64,000 bases of DNA from Glossina fuscipes (GCF_014805625.2 NW_023998457.1:3644460-3708459), one strand, 5' to 3'; positions 48,455 through 60,215 are shown, numbered from the stretch's first letter. A program made the numbers and translations. Notes: a model not told the origin generated them from the letters alone.

Positions 48455-51400
48455 ATATATATAAAAAAGGATAAAAGTCAAGAAAGGCAAAAAATTGTAT
48501 TCGTTGGAATCTGAATGCTGGAAGGCATTATTGCGTGTTCACAATTATGTTTGTGTTTTTGATTCGGAAAATATGTGCTGAGTTTTGACTATCAAAACTT
48601 TTTCGATCTTGCACGAGGGAAAAAGAGTTATGAAAACGGACCAACACGGCTTAATCGATTTCTACTCTTACATTGATTAAGTTACAAATATACTTTACGC
48701 CACCTTTGATACTCCCTTTTCTCCTATTGAATTTGTAAAAGGACGCGTAAATACATGGTCATAATTAATCTTTTCAAGGGTTTATGGCGGCAAGGAATGC
48801 CTTTTTTTTACTCATGTTTTGCTGGGCGAATACAAATGAGAGAAGCTCTCTTTAAACCGTTATGACTTCCAACTTTCATATAGATGACCCCTTCATAATT
48901 TTTTCAATTTTCATACTGTAATCCTAAATTCCATATCTCATTATATATATATGTGTATGTACATATATATATATGTGTAGTATCGTCGATCATTATATGG
49001 CTATATCTATATGCACATCTTCGTCCAAACGTTGCTATTAATGAAATATTTATGTATTTGTAAATGTATGCGTATATATGTTTACAGTCTCATCATAGAT
49101 GTGTACATTAGATATAATTCATCGTTACATACGGATATATATACATACATACATCTTTTTTTTTTTTTGGTATAGCTATAAGTCTTATATATATTCATTT
49201 ATATCTTATACATATACACGTATATAGATATGTTTTGATGTATATTTATATATATCGACCGAAAAGCTTAACTGCCAATATCTGTATATTTAAATATACA
49301 GAATCCAAATCTTATTATATATCAAATATATATGTTTATTTCTATGTTTATGAATACGCTATTATCATGTGTATTATATATAATTCATCGTTATATATAT
49401 ATATATAATTTTTTTTTTTTTTTTTTTTTGCTTGGTATACATATATATCTTACATAAATACATGTGTATGTGTAAGATATAAATTTAGGATACGTGTATT
49501 TATCGACCAAGAAGCCTAAGTACCGATCCTTTCTTCCCACAAAAGATTGTGATCAACTTATCCCGTATAGCTTCTCCTGAGTACCTTTCACGTAAGGTTG
49601 TCGCAGATAGGAAATTAATATATTTCCTGTTTCGGTAATTAATACAAAAAAGCATTGCTAAGCGTAACGAATATAAGGTCAGTGGTAATGCATTCCCTCA
49701 ATTTTATAAATATTGTTAAAAAAAAATATTTAATGTTCGTAAGATGATGAAAATACTATTAACTGGTTTGTTCGGCTTACCGGCATCTAAGTAAGTAAAA
49801 GAAGTAACAGCAAACATTCAGGTAAACCATTTCTCTAAACAAACTTGCAATATTTTCGCAAAATAAAATCCACGCTACAAATGATAATGAATTTCTCTTC
49901 GAGGTAAGTTCTTCCTCTACGAGTTCTTCTTATTAGAATCTCATTCTTCATATTGATATTAAATCGGTTCAATTATTTTTATTTGTTGAGGTTTAATTTA
50001 TATTCAAATTTTTCTTTTTAATTTTGTTAAAACTGTTTATAAAAAAATTTCACAATACGCACATACTACTAACATAAACACAATAGAAAAATGGAACACA
50101 TATAGCGCTTGTTCAAACGTGTTCAATTTTGGCAAAAAAAAACAACGCTTTCTATTTTACGTACAGTGTATACTTCTTTAAGAAAACTTTAAACACTATT
50201 GTGCTCAGAGAATCTTCATCCTAACCATTGGAAGCATACATTCTTCGAAGATAATTCCAATTTGATTTAGTTATAATTTTCCGTTGCAAAAACGCACGAC
50301 CGGTTAGATGATAGAGCGCTTTTAATTTTATCGAGATTTAACGAGAAACATTATTCTTTTATTATTTTATAATTTATATTTAATTTGTCCTTAATTTTGT
50401 TGTAACATTTGTCCGATTTATTTATTTATTACTTTTTACAATGCAGCACCAGGCAAAATTTTCGCGCGTACTACTAATTTATGTAAAGCCCATAGAATGT
50501 AAGACAGGGCTGTTTTAAAATTAATATCGTAAATGACGGTTACGGTCTTATATCTAAACTGTGCAATTTATAACTGTTTCCGGGCAAATAATTTCAAGTT
50601 TTGAAGAGACTAAAACGATTTTATTTATTTTTAAATAATTTCATCTAACATTTATAATAATATTTATATATATGTATATATATACATGTTAAAAATACGT
50701 ACCTTCTGTAAAGGGTTTATAGTAAATATAGGAATTATATGTAATTTACAGAAAAGCCATACTAAATAATTGTTTATTTTTACGCTTAAATAATTTATTT
50801 CTTGGTGTTTTTTAAGATAATTAAAATAGGCGCATATGCGCACAAAAATTTTGTAATAAAATTAACAATTCCTTTTAAAATGTCATTGATTTGAAATCCT
50901 TTACTATAAGTTTTCTTCTTTTTTTTTCCTTGAAAGTTATTTGCTTTTGGTCCATTCGTGGCGTACAATTTTAGTTAACGTTTGTTTATTTATTTTCTTT
51001 TTTGTAAAGCTTCTTGTTTTTATTTTAATAACTTAAACTTAATTTTGATTTTATCTTCGTTTATTTATTTATTTTCTTTTTTTTCTATATCTCTACATGA
51101 AAGAGGGTAGTTTTTCTGGAATAAAAAATTAAAGCATTAAATATGATTTTTCTTTTTTGTTTTTGCTTTGACTTTATTTTTAACGACTAATTGTTAAGCA
51201 TGCACTGAAGTAAAATATTTTTTTAATATATCCATATTTTAGAGACGGTAAAAAGTAGGCATGAATCAATCAAGTTCATTAAAGTTGTTAACCGGTAGTA
51301 AGTTTAGTGGTCTTTCCTTTTTGTTTTTTTTAACACAAAATACAAATTCTTTCTAAATTTTATTATAAAAAAGAAAAAAGAATAGTTTAAAAAAAAAATA

Positions 51401-52201
51401 AATAAAAAACGAAATTTTTTTTACTAAATAATTGGTTTTATTCGTCAAATAAAATATGTTTACATGAAAATATAATCAATATAGTTTATATATACTTTTA
51501 CGGTATACTAAAATTAAAAAAAAAAAATTAAAATTCAATAGAAAAAAGAAAATTTTTACATCATAATGAAAAGGACAAAAAAAAAAAATAAGCCTTAAAA
51601 ATAAATAAAAAAAATCAACGCACTCAATTTTTTTTCCTCTTCGAAATGTATGTAAAAAATCAAAAAAATTTCTTTTTCAAAAACTTAATGGAATGACAAT
51701 AAAAAATATTCAATTAAACAAAAACTTCAATAAATTTTTATGAAACTTTTCAAAAAAAATTTAACAATGATTTTTTTTTTTTTAATTTCTTTACACATAT
51801 TTATGATATATACTCTGTAGAGTTTTCATCTTGAGTGTTACGTTTTTCTCCCGATTGTTTTTTTAGGACATGTATATATATATATATATATACTTAAATA
51901 AATTAACAATACGCTTTAGGTCGTTTATTCTCTCGCATACATATACATATATAAGTAAAGATGGGTAAAAAGCTTCAAACGATAGTTATAAGTAAATCTA
52001 AATACTTTTTTTTGTTTCTTTTTTTTTCAATAATTATTTTGTTTTATAATATATATATATTTATACACTTTCTACAGAGCAAAAACAAGAAGAAAAAAGA
52101 TAAAAGCAAAAAATGTTGTCCCATGAAATTATTTTGGTCATTATTTGTATGTATATGTGTGTAATATTATAATATTCAATGATTATTATTTGTGTATTGC
52201 C
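48455..52201. other. Interval between RabGGTa and canoe, possible long canoe 3' UTR
   Basis: Very AT-rich with many A and T homopolymers, TA tracts (48,940-48,976; 49,395-49,407; 51,871-51,891) and numerous minus-strand AATAAA. It could include a long canoe 3' UTR; I see no ORF of note. Confidence 0.5.
49107..49525. repeat. Imperfect direct duplication in AT-rich intergenic DNA
   Basis: Two blocks about 260 bases apart share TATAATTCATCGTTA, a T-run ending in GGTAT, and CGACC(G/A)A(A/G)AAGC(T/C)TAA at their ends (49,256 and 49,504). Confidence 0.65.
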
Positions 52202-52207
52202 TTTATT
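52202..52207 (-). terminator. Candidate proximal poly(A) signal of canoe
   Basis: Minus-strand AATAAA about 125 bases after the canoe stop codon. Many more copies of the hexamer occur further downstream in the A/T-run region 49.9-52.2 kb, so a much longer 3' UTR is equally possible. Confidence 0.35.
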
Positions 52208-52330
52208 TATTATTTAAATAAAGTAATCGATTATTGCCTCCATTCGCTCCACTATTGTACTGAATGGTGTGTATAGATTTAACCATTTTATCAATGCTTT
52301 TCTTTATGTGAATATATAGAGAAATCCGAT

Positions 52331-52520
52331 TTAATGGACAGCATCTATGTCCCGCTGAGCTCTCGATATTTTCAATTTATCCTTTGGAGTGTGATCTTCA
52401 CCGGAGTCTAAAGCGAACATTTTCATTTTTTCCTTAAATGATAACTTCTCTGGTACGGCTTCTGTGCTGCGTTGTTGTTGCTGTTGTTGCTTTTCCGCTA
52501 GCCGGCGCTGGCGTGGATCT
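52331..52520 (-). CDS. cno: canoe (afadin) last coding exon
   Basis: Carries the end of the protein. After an acceptor (TTATAG before AGATCC), phase 2 joining restores an Arg codon and reads DPRQRRLAEKQQ, a glutamine run, then LSFKEKMKMFALDSGED and ISRAQRDIDAVH before TAA. This matches the extreme C-terminus of vertebrate afadin, which has LTFKERQRLFSQG followed by KASRKLTELE. It identifies the whole minus-strand gene as afadin/canoe, the adherens-junction protein that links nectin/Echinoid and cadherin complexes to F-actin. Confidence 0.9.
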
Positions 52521-52627
52521 CTATAATTAAAATAATATATATTAAGCCTAAGGTAGAATGGTTGCAAAGCCTTTAGAAGATAATTTCAAAAGCACATTAG
52601 TTTCCTTATTCCTAAACTCATCGGCAT

Positions 52628-52715
52628 GAGTTAGCCGAGTAAGTGAGAATCACGATTACCAAGTCCCTGTTCGTGTGTTCAATTTGTCAATGCCAATATG
52701 GCAGAGTTTACTTTG
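52628..52715 (+). repeat. SINE-like copy in the last canoe intron
   Basis: GAGTTAGCCGAGTAAGTGAG then TTCGTGTGTTCAATTTGTC and ATGGCAGAGTTTAC. It matches the SINE head, B-box region and start of the tail, antisense to canoe. Confidence 0.55.
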
Positions 52716-53569
52716 ATCGGAATTATAATGATTGCTCAGCCGGTAAAGGCACTAACACTTACCGTTTGTGGACAGTGATTTCAAGTGAAGTGATTTCTAC
52801 GAAATTGCTGAAAATTTCTTACTTTTAAAGCCAGTAATAACCGCGGATGCGCACTAAGAGAGAAGACATGCTCACCTCAGGCCGAATTTTTCAATACTAA
52901 CTTTCGCACGATTAAATCGCTAGACATTGATTTGAAGTTAGTAAAGTAAACATCAATGATTTCAAGTGAAGTGATTTGACGAAATTACTGAAATTTCTTT
53001 AGATTAGAAACACTCTACAATCTAAGAAAAACAAACAAGAAAAGAGTGATGTCCACTTTAGGAAATTTTGAGGTCTCTTCATTCATAAAAAAGGGAAATC
53101 AGTTTAATATCTGTCAAGGAAGTAGTTTAATAGATGGTAAAATGGTAAACTCAACTGTTACATGTCCCTGCCTATCATGCCTATCGTGGGCTGAAAACCA
53201 TCGCCTTTTCGGTACAGTCATACTTTTTTTGTAAGGGGAATCCTATTAGTTTTGAACTTCGGGATCCTAGCTTTCTACTTTTCATGATCCTAACATTAAA
53301 GCGAAACACTGAGGAGCGAATAAGCAGAGTGACATAGCTAAGTTACTGTAACGGATCTCTGCAGTTTTTACAAATTAAAAGATAAATCTAACGTACTGTT
53401 GCATTATCGTTACTACTACATATTTAAAGGCAATTCAGACCATTTTATGCAATCACGTTCTCTATTTAATAAAGAAATTTTTATATCTATTACCGAAGGA
53501 TGACGCCTGCAAGGAAGCTTTAGATTTTTGTACAAAGTCAGCATCAAATGCTGGATCGATGTTAATGTT

Positions 53570-53750
53570 AAGAATGTCCGTGTGTCCGCCTGTGTAATGT
53601 CTTTTGTAAATATTTTTTTACCCGTAAAAACGAAGTAAGTTCGGCCGACTTATTTGAAGTTCTTGCACAACGGTTCATATTCAAAATGGCCTAAATCGGT
53701 CAAAGGACACGCCTACAGTACCAAATAAACTGAGGACACCTCTCTTTTTC
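53570..53750 (-). repeat. Family B fragment, minus orientation
   Basis: Minus strand reads AGGCGTGTCCTTTGACCGAT then ACTTCAAATAAGTCGGCCGA, matching the body of family B. It lies in the last canoe intron. Confidence 0.5.
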
Positions 53751-54281
53751 AAAAGGAATACAAACTTTGTTTTTTCTTGATTTCTCACAAACTGTAGCAT
53801 ACAAATCTATAAACACTTGAAAGTGCATACTATGGACGATGCCATAATACCTATCGAAAATGGAAAATATCGGTCGTGCCTATTCAATATTATAGCGTAT
53901 CAAATTTTTATTCTTTTTATCGAAGGCAAGCTTCTGAAAGCCAACAAAGTGTATACAATCTTGACCCGTACCAAATTTCGAATGCATGTAACCACGTCTG
54001 TCCGTCTGTTTGTTTGTCTAAGTAGGTGGAACACGTGCAGTAAAAATTCTCCCGCTTGGAAAAATGAAGATATCGCTCACAGGATTGCACAAGAATTTGA
54101 AAATGCAATAATCCGAACACAGGACATTCCTACAACGCCCTTTCCCTTTTTTCTTTCTACTATTTCTTAGGATAACGGCAGTGGGTATGAAATTACTCTT
54201 TACGGTTCGTCGTTAATTGTAAGCAAATTCTATTAACTCGTATTCTCACTGAAGGTAGTCAGCCGTAATTTATACACTGAC

Positions 54282-54403
54282 CTATACACTTCTTGAGCTC
54301 CTATAACGCCAGGAGTTGATTGTACAGTTGTATTCCAAGCAGCTGTATCCGGCGTAGCAGGCATTGATGGCAACATAGAAGCATCTAAGCTTTGTTGAAG
54401 AAA
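54282..54403 (-). CDS. cno: canoe (afadin) penultimate exon
   Basis: A 122-base exon, phase 0 in and phase 2 out. It is bounded by TTTGCAG upstream and AG/GTCAGT downstream. It reads FLQQSLDASMLPSMPATPDT and ends in GAQEVYR, joining to DPRQ of the last exon. The intron on its 3' side is 1,761 bases and contains a SINE copy and repeat debris. The intron on its 5' side is only 63 bases. Confidence 0.87.
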
Positions 54404-54466
54404 CTGCAAAAAGGAATGAATCAATAATGAAAGCGATCGTTTTATTTACTTCCGTGGTAAACTTAC
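54404..54466 (-). other. canoe intron, 63 bases, with early stop if retained
   Basis: Begins GTAAGT and ends TTTGCAG on the minus strand. If it is not removed, translation reads six more residues (VSLPRK) and stops at 54,446. That form would lack the conserved C-terminal tail encoded by the last two exons. Confidence 0.8.
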
Positions 54467-54530
54467 ACTGGTGTCTTCTCGTATCGTATTCAATTCGGTT
54501 GATGTCGATGTATTGGAATTTGTTGTCGAC

Positions 54531-54562
<32 letters not shown>

Positions 54563-56750
54563 ATGGTGTTGATGCTCTGATATTGAAGGCGATGTTATAG
54601 AATTATTGAATTGACTTTCATTAGTATATGTACTCAGCTGAGTACTGGGCAGGTAATTATTATCCTCGTCATGAAATGATACGCGTTTATTATCCCGTAA
54701 TAACATACTCGTTGAATTCATACTGGAACCGCTGACATTAAATAGGTCCAATGATGGTGACAATTGCTGCTGAGCAGTCAATGTTGATGGACTATTATTG
54801 TTACTTACTCTGTTACTGATTAAATTGGTCGCCGTTTTCTTTTGTAAATCGGCTGAATTGCTTGTAGCAGTTTTCAAAAGTCCGATAGCTGAATTCGTGG
54901 AATTACGTAACTTTTGTTGAGACATAATTAAATATGAGCTATTCCTTTCAGGTGGTGGTGGTGGTGTTTGCGTATTATTATTGTCATTATTCAGATTATA
55001 ATCAGAGTTATTACAAGTTGTTATAGGTGCCGTTGATATTGGACTGATAGTTGTTGTTACAACATTGCTATTGCTAGTAGTAGTGTTGTTAAGGTTTAAC
55101 TGAGAAATATCTCGGGCTAAACTGGAAATAGAATGCTCTGTTTGTAAATGACGATCGTCAGCGAAGCTGGTGGATTTTTGCGATTTGGACGGCGAGGACG
55201 GTGCCAGGTTGGTGCCATCATAACGGTTATTTTTCAATATTGATTTAGGTTGCATGATACTGCTATTGATTGGCGCAGTGGAAGTTGTGACACCACCACT
55301 AATACTACTAGTTATACTACTATTGGCAGACGTTGCCGGAGTAGATGTATGCTGTGTAGTTTCAGAACCTGCCGAATTATGCGCTGACGATGGTGGCGAA
55401 ATTTCGCCAGCATTTACACTTGGGCTGCTCGAATTCGTATTATTGACGGAGGCGACCTTAATTTCCGTTTGTCGGAAATTTGTTACTGGTGTTTGTATGG
55501 TGGTGTTTTGATTTTGCGTTAAACGGAATACTTCTTGTAACTGTTCTTTTTCGTAAGAGGGTTCACTTTCGTCTTCTTGCTCTTCGAGCTCTTGAGCACG
55601 CCTTTCGAAATCTCTTTCAAGAATTAATGTTTTCAACTGTTCCTCTTGTTGTGGACTACGCTGCGGTATAGCGGACAATTCGTTGATTTGTTGTTCACGC
55701 CATTGGCGTATATGTTCTCGACGCATTTCCACTTCTTTTTCCCTTTCTTCCCGTTCCCATGGATTGGTGCCAGTAATGTTTCTATGGCTTTGTAACGTGT
55801 TACCTGAGACAGGTACATAGCCGCCTTTAGGCGGATCCAAAGTACTGGCAACATAATTCATACCTGGCGTTATTTGCTGAACTGCTTTATATAGGGGATG
55901 TGTTGTGCTGGGTGGTAAAGGCGGCTTTTCGTCCACTGTTTGTTGTTGTTGTTGCTGCTGCTGTTGTTGATATAGATTTTGTTGCAAATACGTAGCTGGT
56001 GGACGCTGTTGCTGCTGTGGTTTAGGTGCCGTAGGCGGTAATTGCTGCTTGGATGCTATTGCTTGTTGTTGCGTGCCACCCGGTTTTGGAGGCAAGGTAA
56101 TAAAATTGGACTGCTGCTGCTGTTGTAAGAATACCTGCTGCTGCGATGCGTTTATTTGATTAGGCGGTGAATGTTGGCTCGTATTTTCACCGCCAGCAGC
56201 ATTAACGGCATTCGTTTGATGACTACTCGATAACACATCAGATCTCATATTACGACGCAAAGTTTGCAAACTAGCAGGTGAATGTTGCTGCATATACCCA
56301 GACGGTAGATTACCCTCTGCAAACGGACCATTTTGATACTGATCGCTGGTTACCGAATTCACGTTAACGTTTTGCATACTCTGACTGGCTGCCATCTGTT
56401 GCAGTTGATTGGTCGTTAAATTTGTTTGATGCATTGGATATTGCGTTGCCGATTGTTGTTGCTGGTACATATTGCTTATGTTTGGCATTGATGGTGCCAT
56501 CATCGGTTGCATACGTAAACTTTGTTGCGTTTGCATTTCACGATTAAAATTCTGCGAACTTTTCGAACGATTATTTAATGTCAGACTGGAATGTGCTGAC
56601 GTCATAGTTGGCTGATGCTGCTGAAGTTGCATATGTTGTTGATGTTGGAGCTGTTGTTGCTGTTGTTGTTGTTGGTGACTTAAGTTTGTGCTGCTAGCAC
56701 TAACGCTGTGGGAGTGTTGTGTAAAACCATGATGCTGATGTGATAGATTA

Positions 56751-56781
<31 letters not shown>

Positions 56782-57071
56782 GCTGATGCTGCTGATGCTG
56801 CTGATGATGACCCGTAGCAGCACTAGCTGCAGTTGACATATTTGCTCCTCCGCTTTGATAGTAAGCGGACATTGGACGACTAGGTGGAGGCATGTTAGAG
56901 CCATTGATTGGATTTGCAATTGTTGCATGCTGTTGGGACGGTTGATGTTGATATTGTTGTGGTAGACTTGTTGCAACGGTGCCACTTATTGGCGATACAA
57001 TAGGATTTTGTAAATTTTGTGGGGAATTTCCACTGTATGTGCTCATTGCGGAATGTGATGGCATGAGGGGT
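54467..57071 (-). CDS. cno: canoe (afadin) large C-terminal exon, glutamine-rich
   Basis: A 2,605-base exon (about 868 codons), phase 2 in and phase 0 out, with TTTCAG acceptor and GTAAGT donor. The first half is a low-complexity linker rich in Gln, His, Ser and Asn, including a run of 11 Gln from CAA/CAG codons. The conserved part is NPWEREEREKEVEMRREHIR followed by QWREQQINEL and an EEQLKTLILERDFERRAQELEEQEDE stretch (about 55,580-55,770). This matches the afadin coiled-coil segment (DPWKRDAKEKLEKQQ... LRKLMLEWQFQKRLQE). Near the end PPPPPERNSSYL (about 54,929-54,970) matches afadin PPPPPQRNASYL. In the family this C-terminal part contributes to actin and alpha-catenin association; its role here is inferred. 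A His run near the 3' end comes from a CAT microsatellite. Confidence 0.93.
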
Positions 57072-57311
57072 CTGAAAGAAGAATGCAATTTATATCAAAA
57101 AAATATATTTATTAATACATATATGATCTTATTAAATCTTAAAGATGAACAGTTTATTATTAAAGCCTACATTTAGAAATGAATTTTCTGCTTAAATAAT
57201 GCATTTGTGAAGCCTCATAGTCACGAAAACGAGAAACTAAATTCAAGTATTTACTGTAAATGACGTCCAGTATTGTATTTTGCTTTTATTATTAAGAAAA
57301 AAAAAAAAAGT

Positions 57312-58056
57312 GAGAAAACTATATTCGACGGGGGCCGAATTTCGCATATCCACCACTATACGTTTCGCATTCCATTCTCCAAGTTCTTTTATTTGACACC
57401 CATATCGCTGGTATTATCAACAAAAAAGTAATCGCGGTAGACATGGTAGACATAATCTTTTTAGAATTAACCCATTTTAGGCAGATCTTCTGTTACGAAG
57501 TGTACAAGATAGTTTTAAACATTCTATCTTGTTTGCCTTATGATAAATAAGCATAAAACCTCAAAAAGGTGAAAAAAATAAAATTTTATTACTCGTAAGT
57601 GTGTCTGGCCATGGATGATTGTTTCCATTTTTGGAAGTAAAGAGTAGAGTGTTTCGTATAGTAAATTTGGAAAGTTTCAACCTTCTAACTTTAATAATTT
57701 CCAAGTGACGATTAAAAACCCCCCTAAATTTTTGTTAGGACAAACGGAATTGCGTTTAGTTCATTGTCCACGCCGGGCTTGTGCTCTAACCAATTTGGCC
57801 CATTTGCAACAGCAACCTGCATGCAGAAACTTCCAAACTGACTACCGAAGTTGAAGTCGATATCTTCATTTTTGCAACCACGAGACTGCCAACTACAAAC
57901 ACCACCCAGACGGACAGACATGGCTTAGTGAATTCAGAATTTCGCGCTGATCAACAATATATATATACTGTATAGGGTCTCTGAAGTATCCTTTGGGTGT
58001 TATATACATTATGGAAAAAAAAAAAAAAACAATATGAGCATATCCCCCACCTTACA
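57312..58056 (+). repeat. Family B interspersed repeat, near-complete copy
   Basis: Starts GAGAAAACTATATTCGACGG then TCCACCACTATACGTTTCGC. Interior CAGACGGACAGACATGGCTT and TGTATAGGGTCTCTGAAG. Ends CCACCTTACAGTGGTGGGCG. The ends are inverted (CCACCACT / AGTGGTGGG). It lies in a canoe intron, antisense to the gene. Confidence 0.75.
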
Positions 58057-58504
58057 GTGGTGGGCGTAAAAAAAGAGGAAAACTTTAGATGACTGTAATA
58101 GTGTGTCAAAAGTGTATCTTTGCTTTTTATGGATAGATATTATGTGATAATTGTTGCGCTTGCAAGTGATATTAGAAACATAAAAGCAAATCAAATTAAA
58201 AAAAAATAACAACAACAACGACAAAGAAACGAAGAACATTTAACATTACTTTCAAAATTGCACTTACATTAGTCATTTCTAAAAGTTGAAATTCTTTTTT
58301 AATGGGAATAAAACCGTAAAGTAACTTTTTTAAACGTAAAGTTTTCCTAATAATTACACCAAAAGTGCAGTTTAGGGCAGAATGAAATCGAGTTGATTGG
58401 AAGTATGTAGTTTTGGGTAAGCAAAGGGAGAGAAAAAGAAAAACAAAAAAATTATGCAAAGAGAGGGAGAGAAAGAGAGAAAAGCAATATAAACTTCAAG
58501 TAGA

Positions 58505-58640
58505 AAAACGTTTACGTTCGGTTTAACCCGAATTATTTAATACCCACCACTGGCTTTTAAACGACAATCCATCACCAACATAAAGCAAAAATCCATTCAC
58601 ATGCTATATTATATATGGGATCGTAGATATCGTATAGCGT
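58505..58640 (+). repeat. Family B repeat, 5' fragment
   Basis: Begins GAATTATTTAATACCCACCA, the family B start, then breaks off into AT repeats ahead of the LINE relic. Confidence 0.5.
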
Positions 58641-58689
58641 ATATTATTATTATTATTAATTACATGGGCAAAACGTATTACAACCTAGA

Positions 58690-59300
58690 AGATCTATTGT
58701 ACACCCCCACGCCCCACCACTCCAGCTTTATGATTTTTATAAATCACTCCATCTTCTTTTGATCGGAGCACTATACTGTGTTCGGCAGAATGCTCGCCAA
58801 ACACATGGTGCTTGATTCTCTAGATGGCCTCAGCTTCACATAGAATATGATGGGACGTTTCGTTGGTCCCTTGGCAGAATCTGCATGAATCGGTATCGAA
58901 CATACGGAGCACCGTGCCGTGTATGGCAAAACGCTCGCCAAAAATATGGTATCTGATTCTGTAGATGGCCTCACATTTATATAGAACATGATGGGACATT
59001 TAGTTCGTCCCTTGGCAGAATCTGCATGAATCGGTATGGAATATACCCATGATTTTCAGATGATATCTGAGGAATTATGACTAGTGTAGAAACAGGTGAA
59101 TAAACATAGGCCGCCTGTTTTTAGAACGTGTCCTATCAGAAGATTTTATGAATTTTTTGTCTGCCGTTGTTTTGACCGTTTTATTCTGTGCCCCTTGCGA
59201 TACCAGCCTATTAATATGGCTTCTTGACACGCCACAGAAGAATTCAGGACCTAACATGGCCCCTCGGGGTCTCCTGTTTGCTTACGTTGCACTCAAAACC
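58690..59300 (-). pseudogene. LINE ORF2 C-terminus relic with duplicated zinc knuckle
   Basis: Minus-strand frames give DSCRFCQGTNETSHHILC and EAEAI, the CX2C...HX4C knuckle at the C-terminus of RNase H-bearing non-LTR elements. It occurs twice, about 150 bases apart (around 58,950-59,040 and 58,800-58,890). The second copy has a stop in place of one residue and Tyr in place of the last Cys. Upstream text such as VSRSHINRLVSQGAQN fits the RNase H to knuckle linker. Stops and frame breaks show that it is inactive. Confidence 0.7.
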
Positions 59301-59819
59301 CGAACGACCAGGCACCCATATTAGGTGGACTTTATTGTGCCTGCCTAGCTCATTCAGTGTTTGAAGATATTCCAATACAAGCCCCTTATATTTGAACTAT
59401 ACACTCGGTCTATCTTAATTTTCTCGCCGTTTTTAAAACTCTACTTTGTGAATATGGTCCAAATGCGTTTGTCGAACTGAATCAAGCCTTTACCCAATCT
59501 CCAATGTTGACAAAAAAGGTTTTGTTTAAATACAATGTTGATAGTCGATCAAAGACGCCCCTCAGAGTAACCCTCAATTTAACGGATGGACCAGTGAAAA
59601 TATTTCATTATTCTTACGGGTGAAGAATACAAGTACTTTGTGACATATGGAATTTCCCTAATAACATTAGAAACCTTTGCCTTTGTGGTGGGTATAACAA
59701 AATCAATTTCAAGCTGAACTCTCAAGACCATATAACTGCAAAATCGTTTAGAGATAAGAAATGTTGCAAAAAAAAAAAAAAAAAAAAAATTACATCTAAA
59801 TAATTTATTACAAACTAAC

Positions 59820-59979
59820 CTTTCACTTAAGATCGGTTGTGTCTGATTTTGGTTGCGATAAACACTCAAATTTTGGTAGAAACCTTGTTCACCATTGTTG
59901 CCATTAGTATTGCTATTAGCTGGAGGATTGCTGCTGTTGGCCAAACTATGTGTGCTGCGTGATTTTGAATTTGTCATAG
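59820..59979 (-). CDS. cno: canoe (afadin) internal exon
   Basis: A 160-base exon, phase 1 in and phase 2 out. Acceptor AAAG before CTATGACAAAT, donor GAAAG/GTTAGT. It reads SMTNSKSRSTHSLANSS and later GFYQNLSVYRNQNQTQPILS before joining ERPLMPSHS of the large exon. It is Ser/Asn-rich linker with no domain. The call rests on frame continuity with the exons on both sides. Confidence 0.8.
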
Positions 59980-60068
59980 CTTTAAAGACATTGAAAACAA
60001 ATAAATTTTTTTTTATTAATTTTTTTTCTTTTCTTCTTTTTTTTTTAATTTTCCATCGAAAAACTTAC
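59980..60068 (-). other. canoe intron, 89 bases
   Basis: Short GT-AG intron between two canoe exons, T-rich on the plus strand. Its boundaries keep the frame (phase 1). This is the typical size class for dipteran short introns. Confidence 0.75.
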
Positions 60069-60215
60069 AGATAGCACCACTGCTGCTATGATGATGTAAA
60101 GCGGGCACCGATTTACTATTAGGTAAGTGTGTAGTGTTAGAAGTAAGGGGACCACCTAAATTTCTACTATCCGCACCCATGCGTGTTAAATCTCGTTCGG
60201 ACATGCGGCGGTTAC
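60069..60215 (-). CDS. cno: canoe (afadin) internal exon after the PDZ region
   Basis: A 147-base exon, phase 1 in and phase 1 out, with a good GTAAGT donor and acceptor GGCAG before GTAACC. It reads NRRMSERDLTRMGADSRNLGG then SNTTHLPNSKSVPALHHHSS. It lies where afadin has its DDRLMKNRADHRSS linker, downstream of the PDZ domain. The frame stays open about 40 bases past the acceptor with a His-rich reading, so the true 5' end could lie further upstream. The 5' exons (RA, FHA, dilute/DIL, PDZ) are not visible before the right edge of the window. Confidence 0.75.

Larger units (their letters stand above)
57072..59819 (-). other. canoe intron with repeat insertions
   Basis: A 2,748-base intron. 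It holds a nearly full family B copy (57,312-58,056), a second family B start (about 58,505-58,640), and a LINE relic (about 58,690-59,300). No other exon was recognised in it. Confidence 0.75.

Noticed and set aside
55254..55511. Plus-strand ORFs opposite the canoe large exon
   Set aside because: Shadow of the real coding frame on the minus strand, rich in Val/Leu because the sense codons are Asn/Thr/Ser-rich.
57724..57921. Minus ORF in the canoe intron
   Set aside because: Antisense reading of family B; similar openings recur in other copies.
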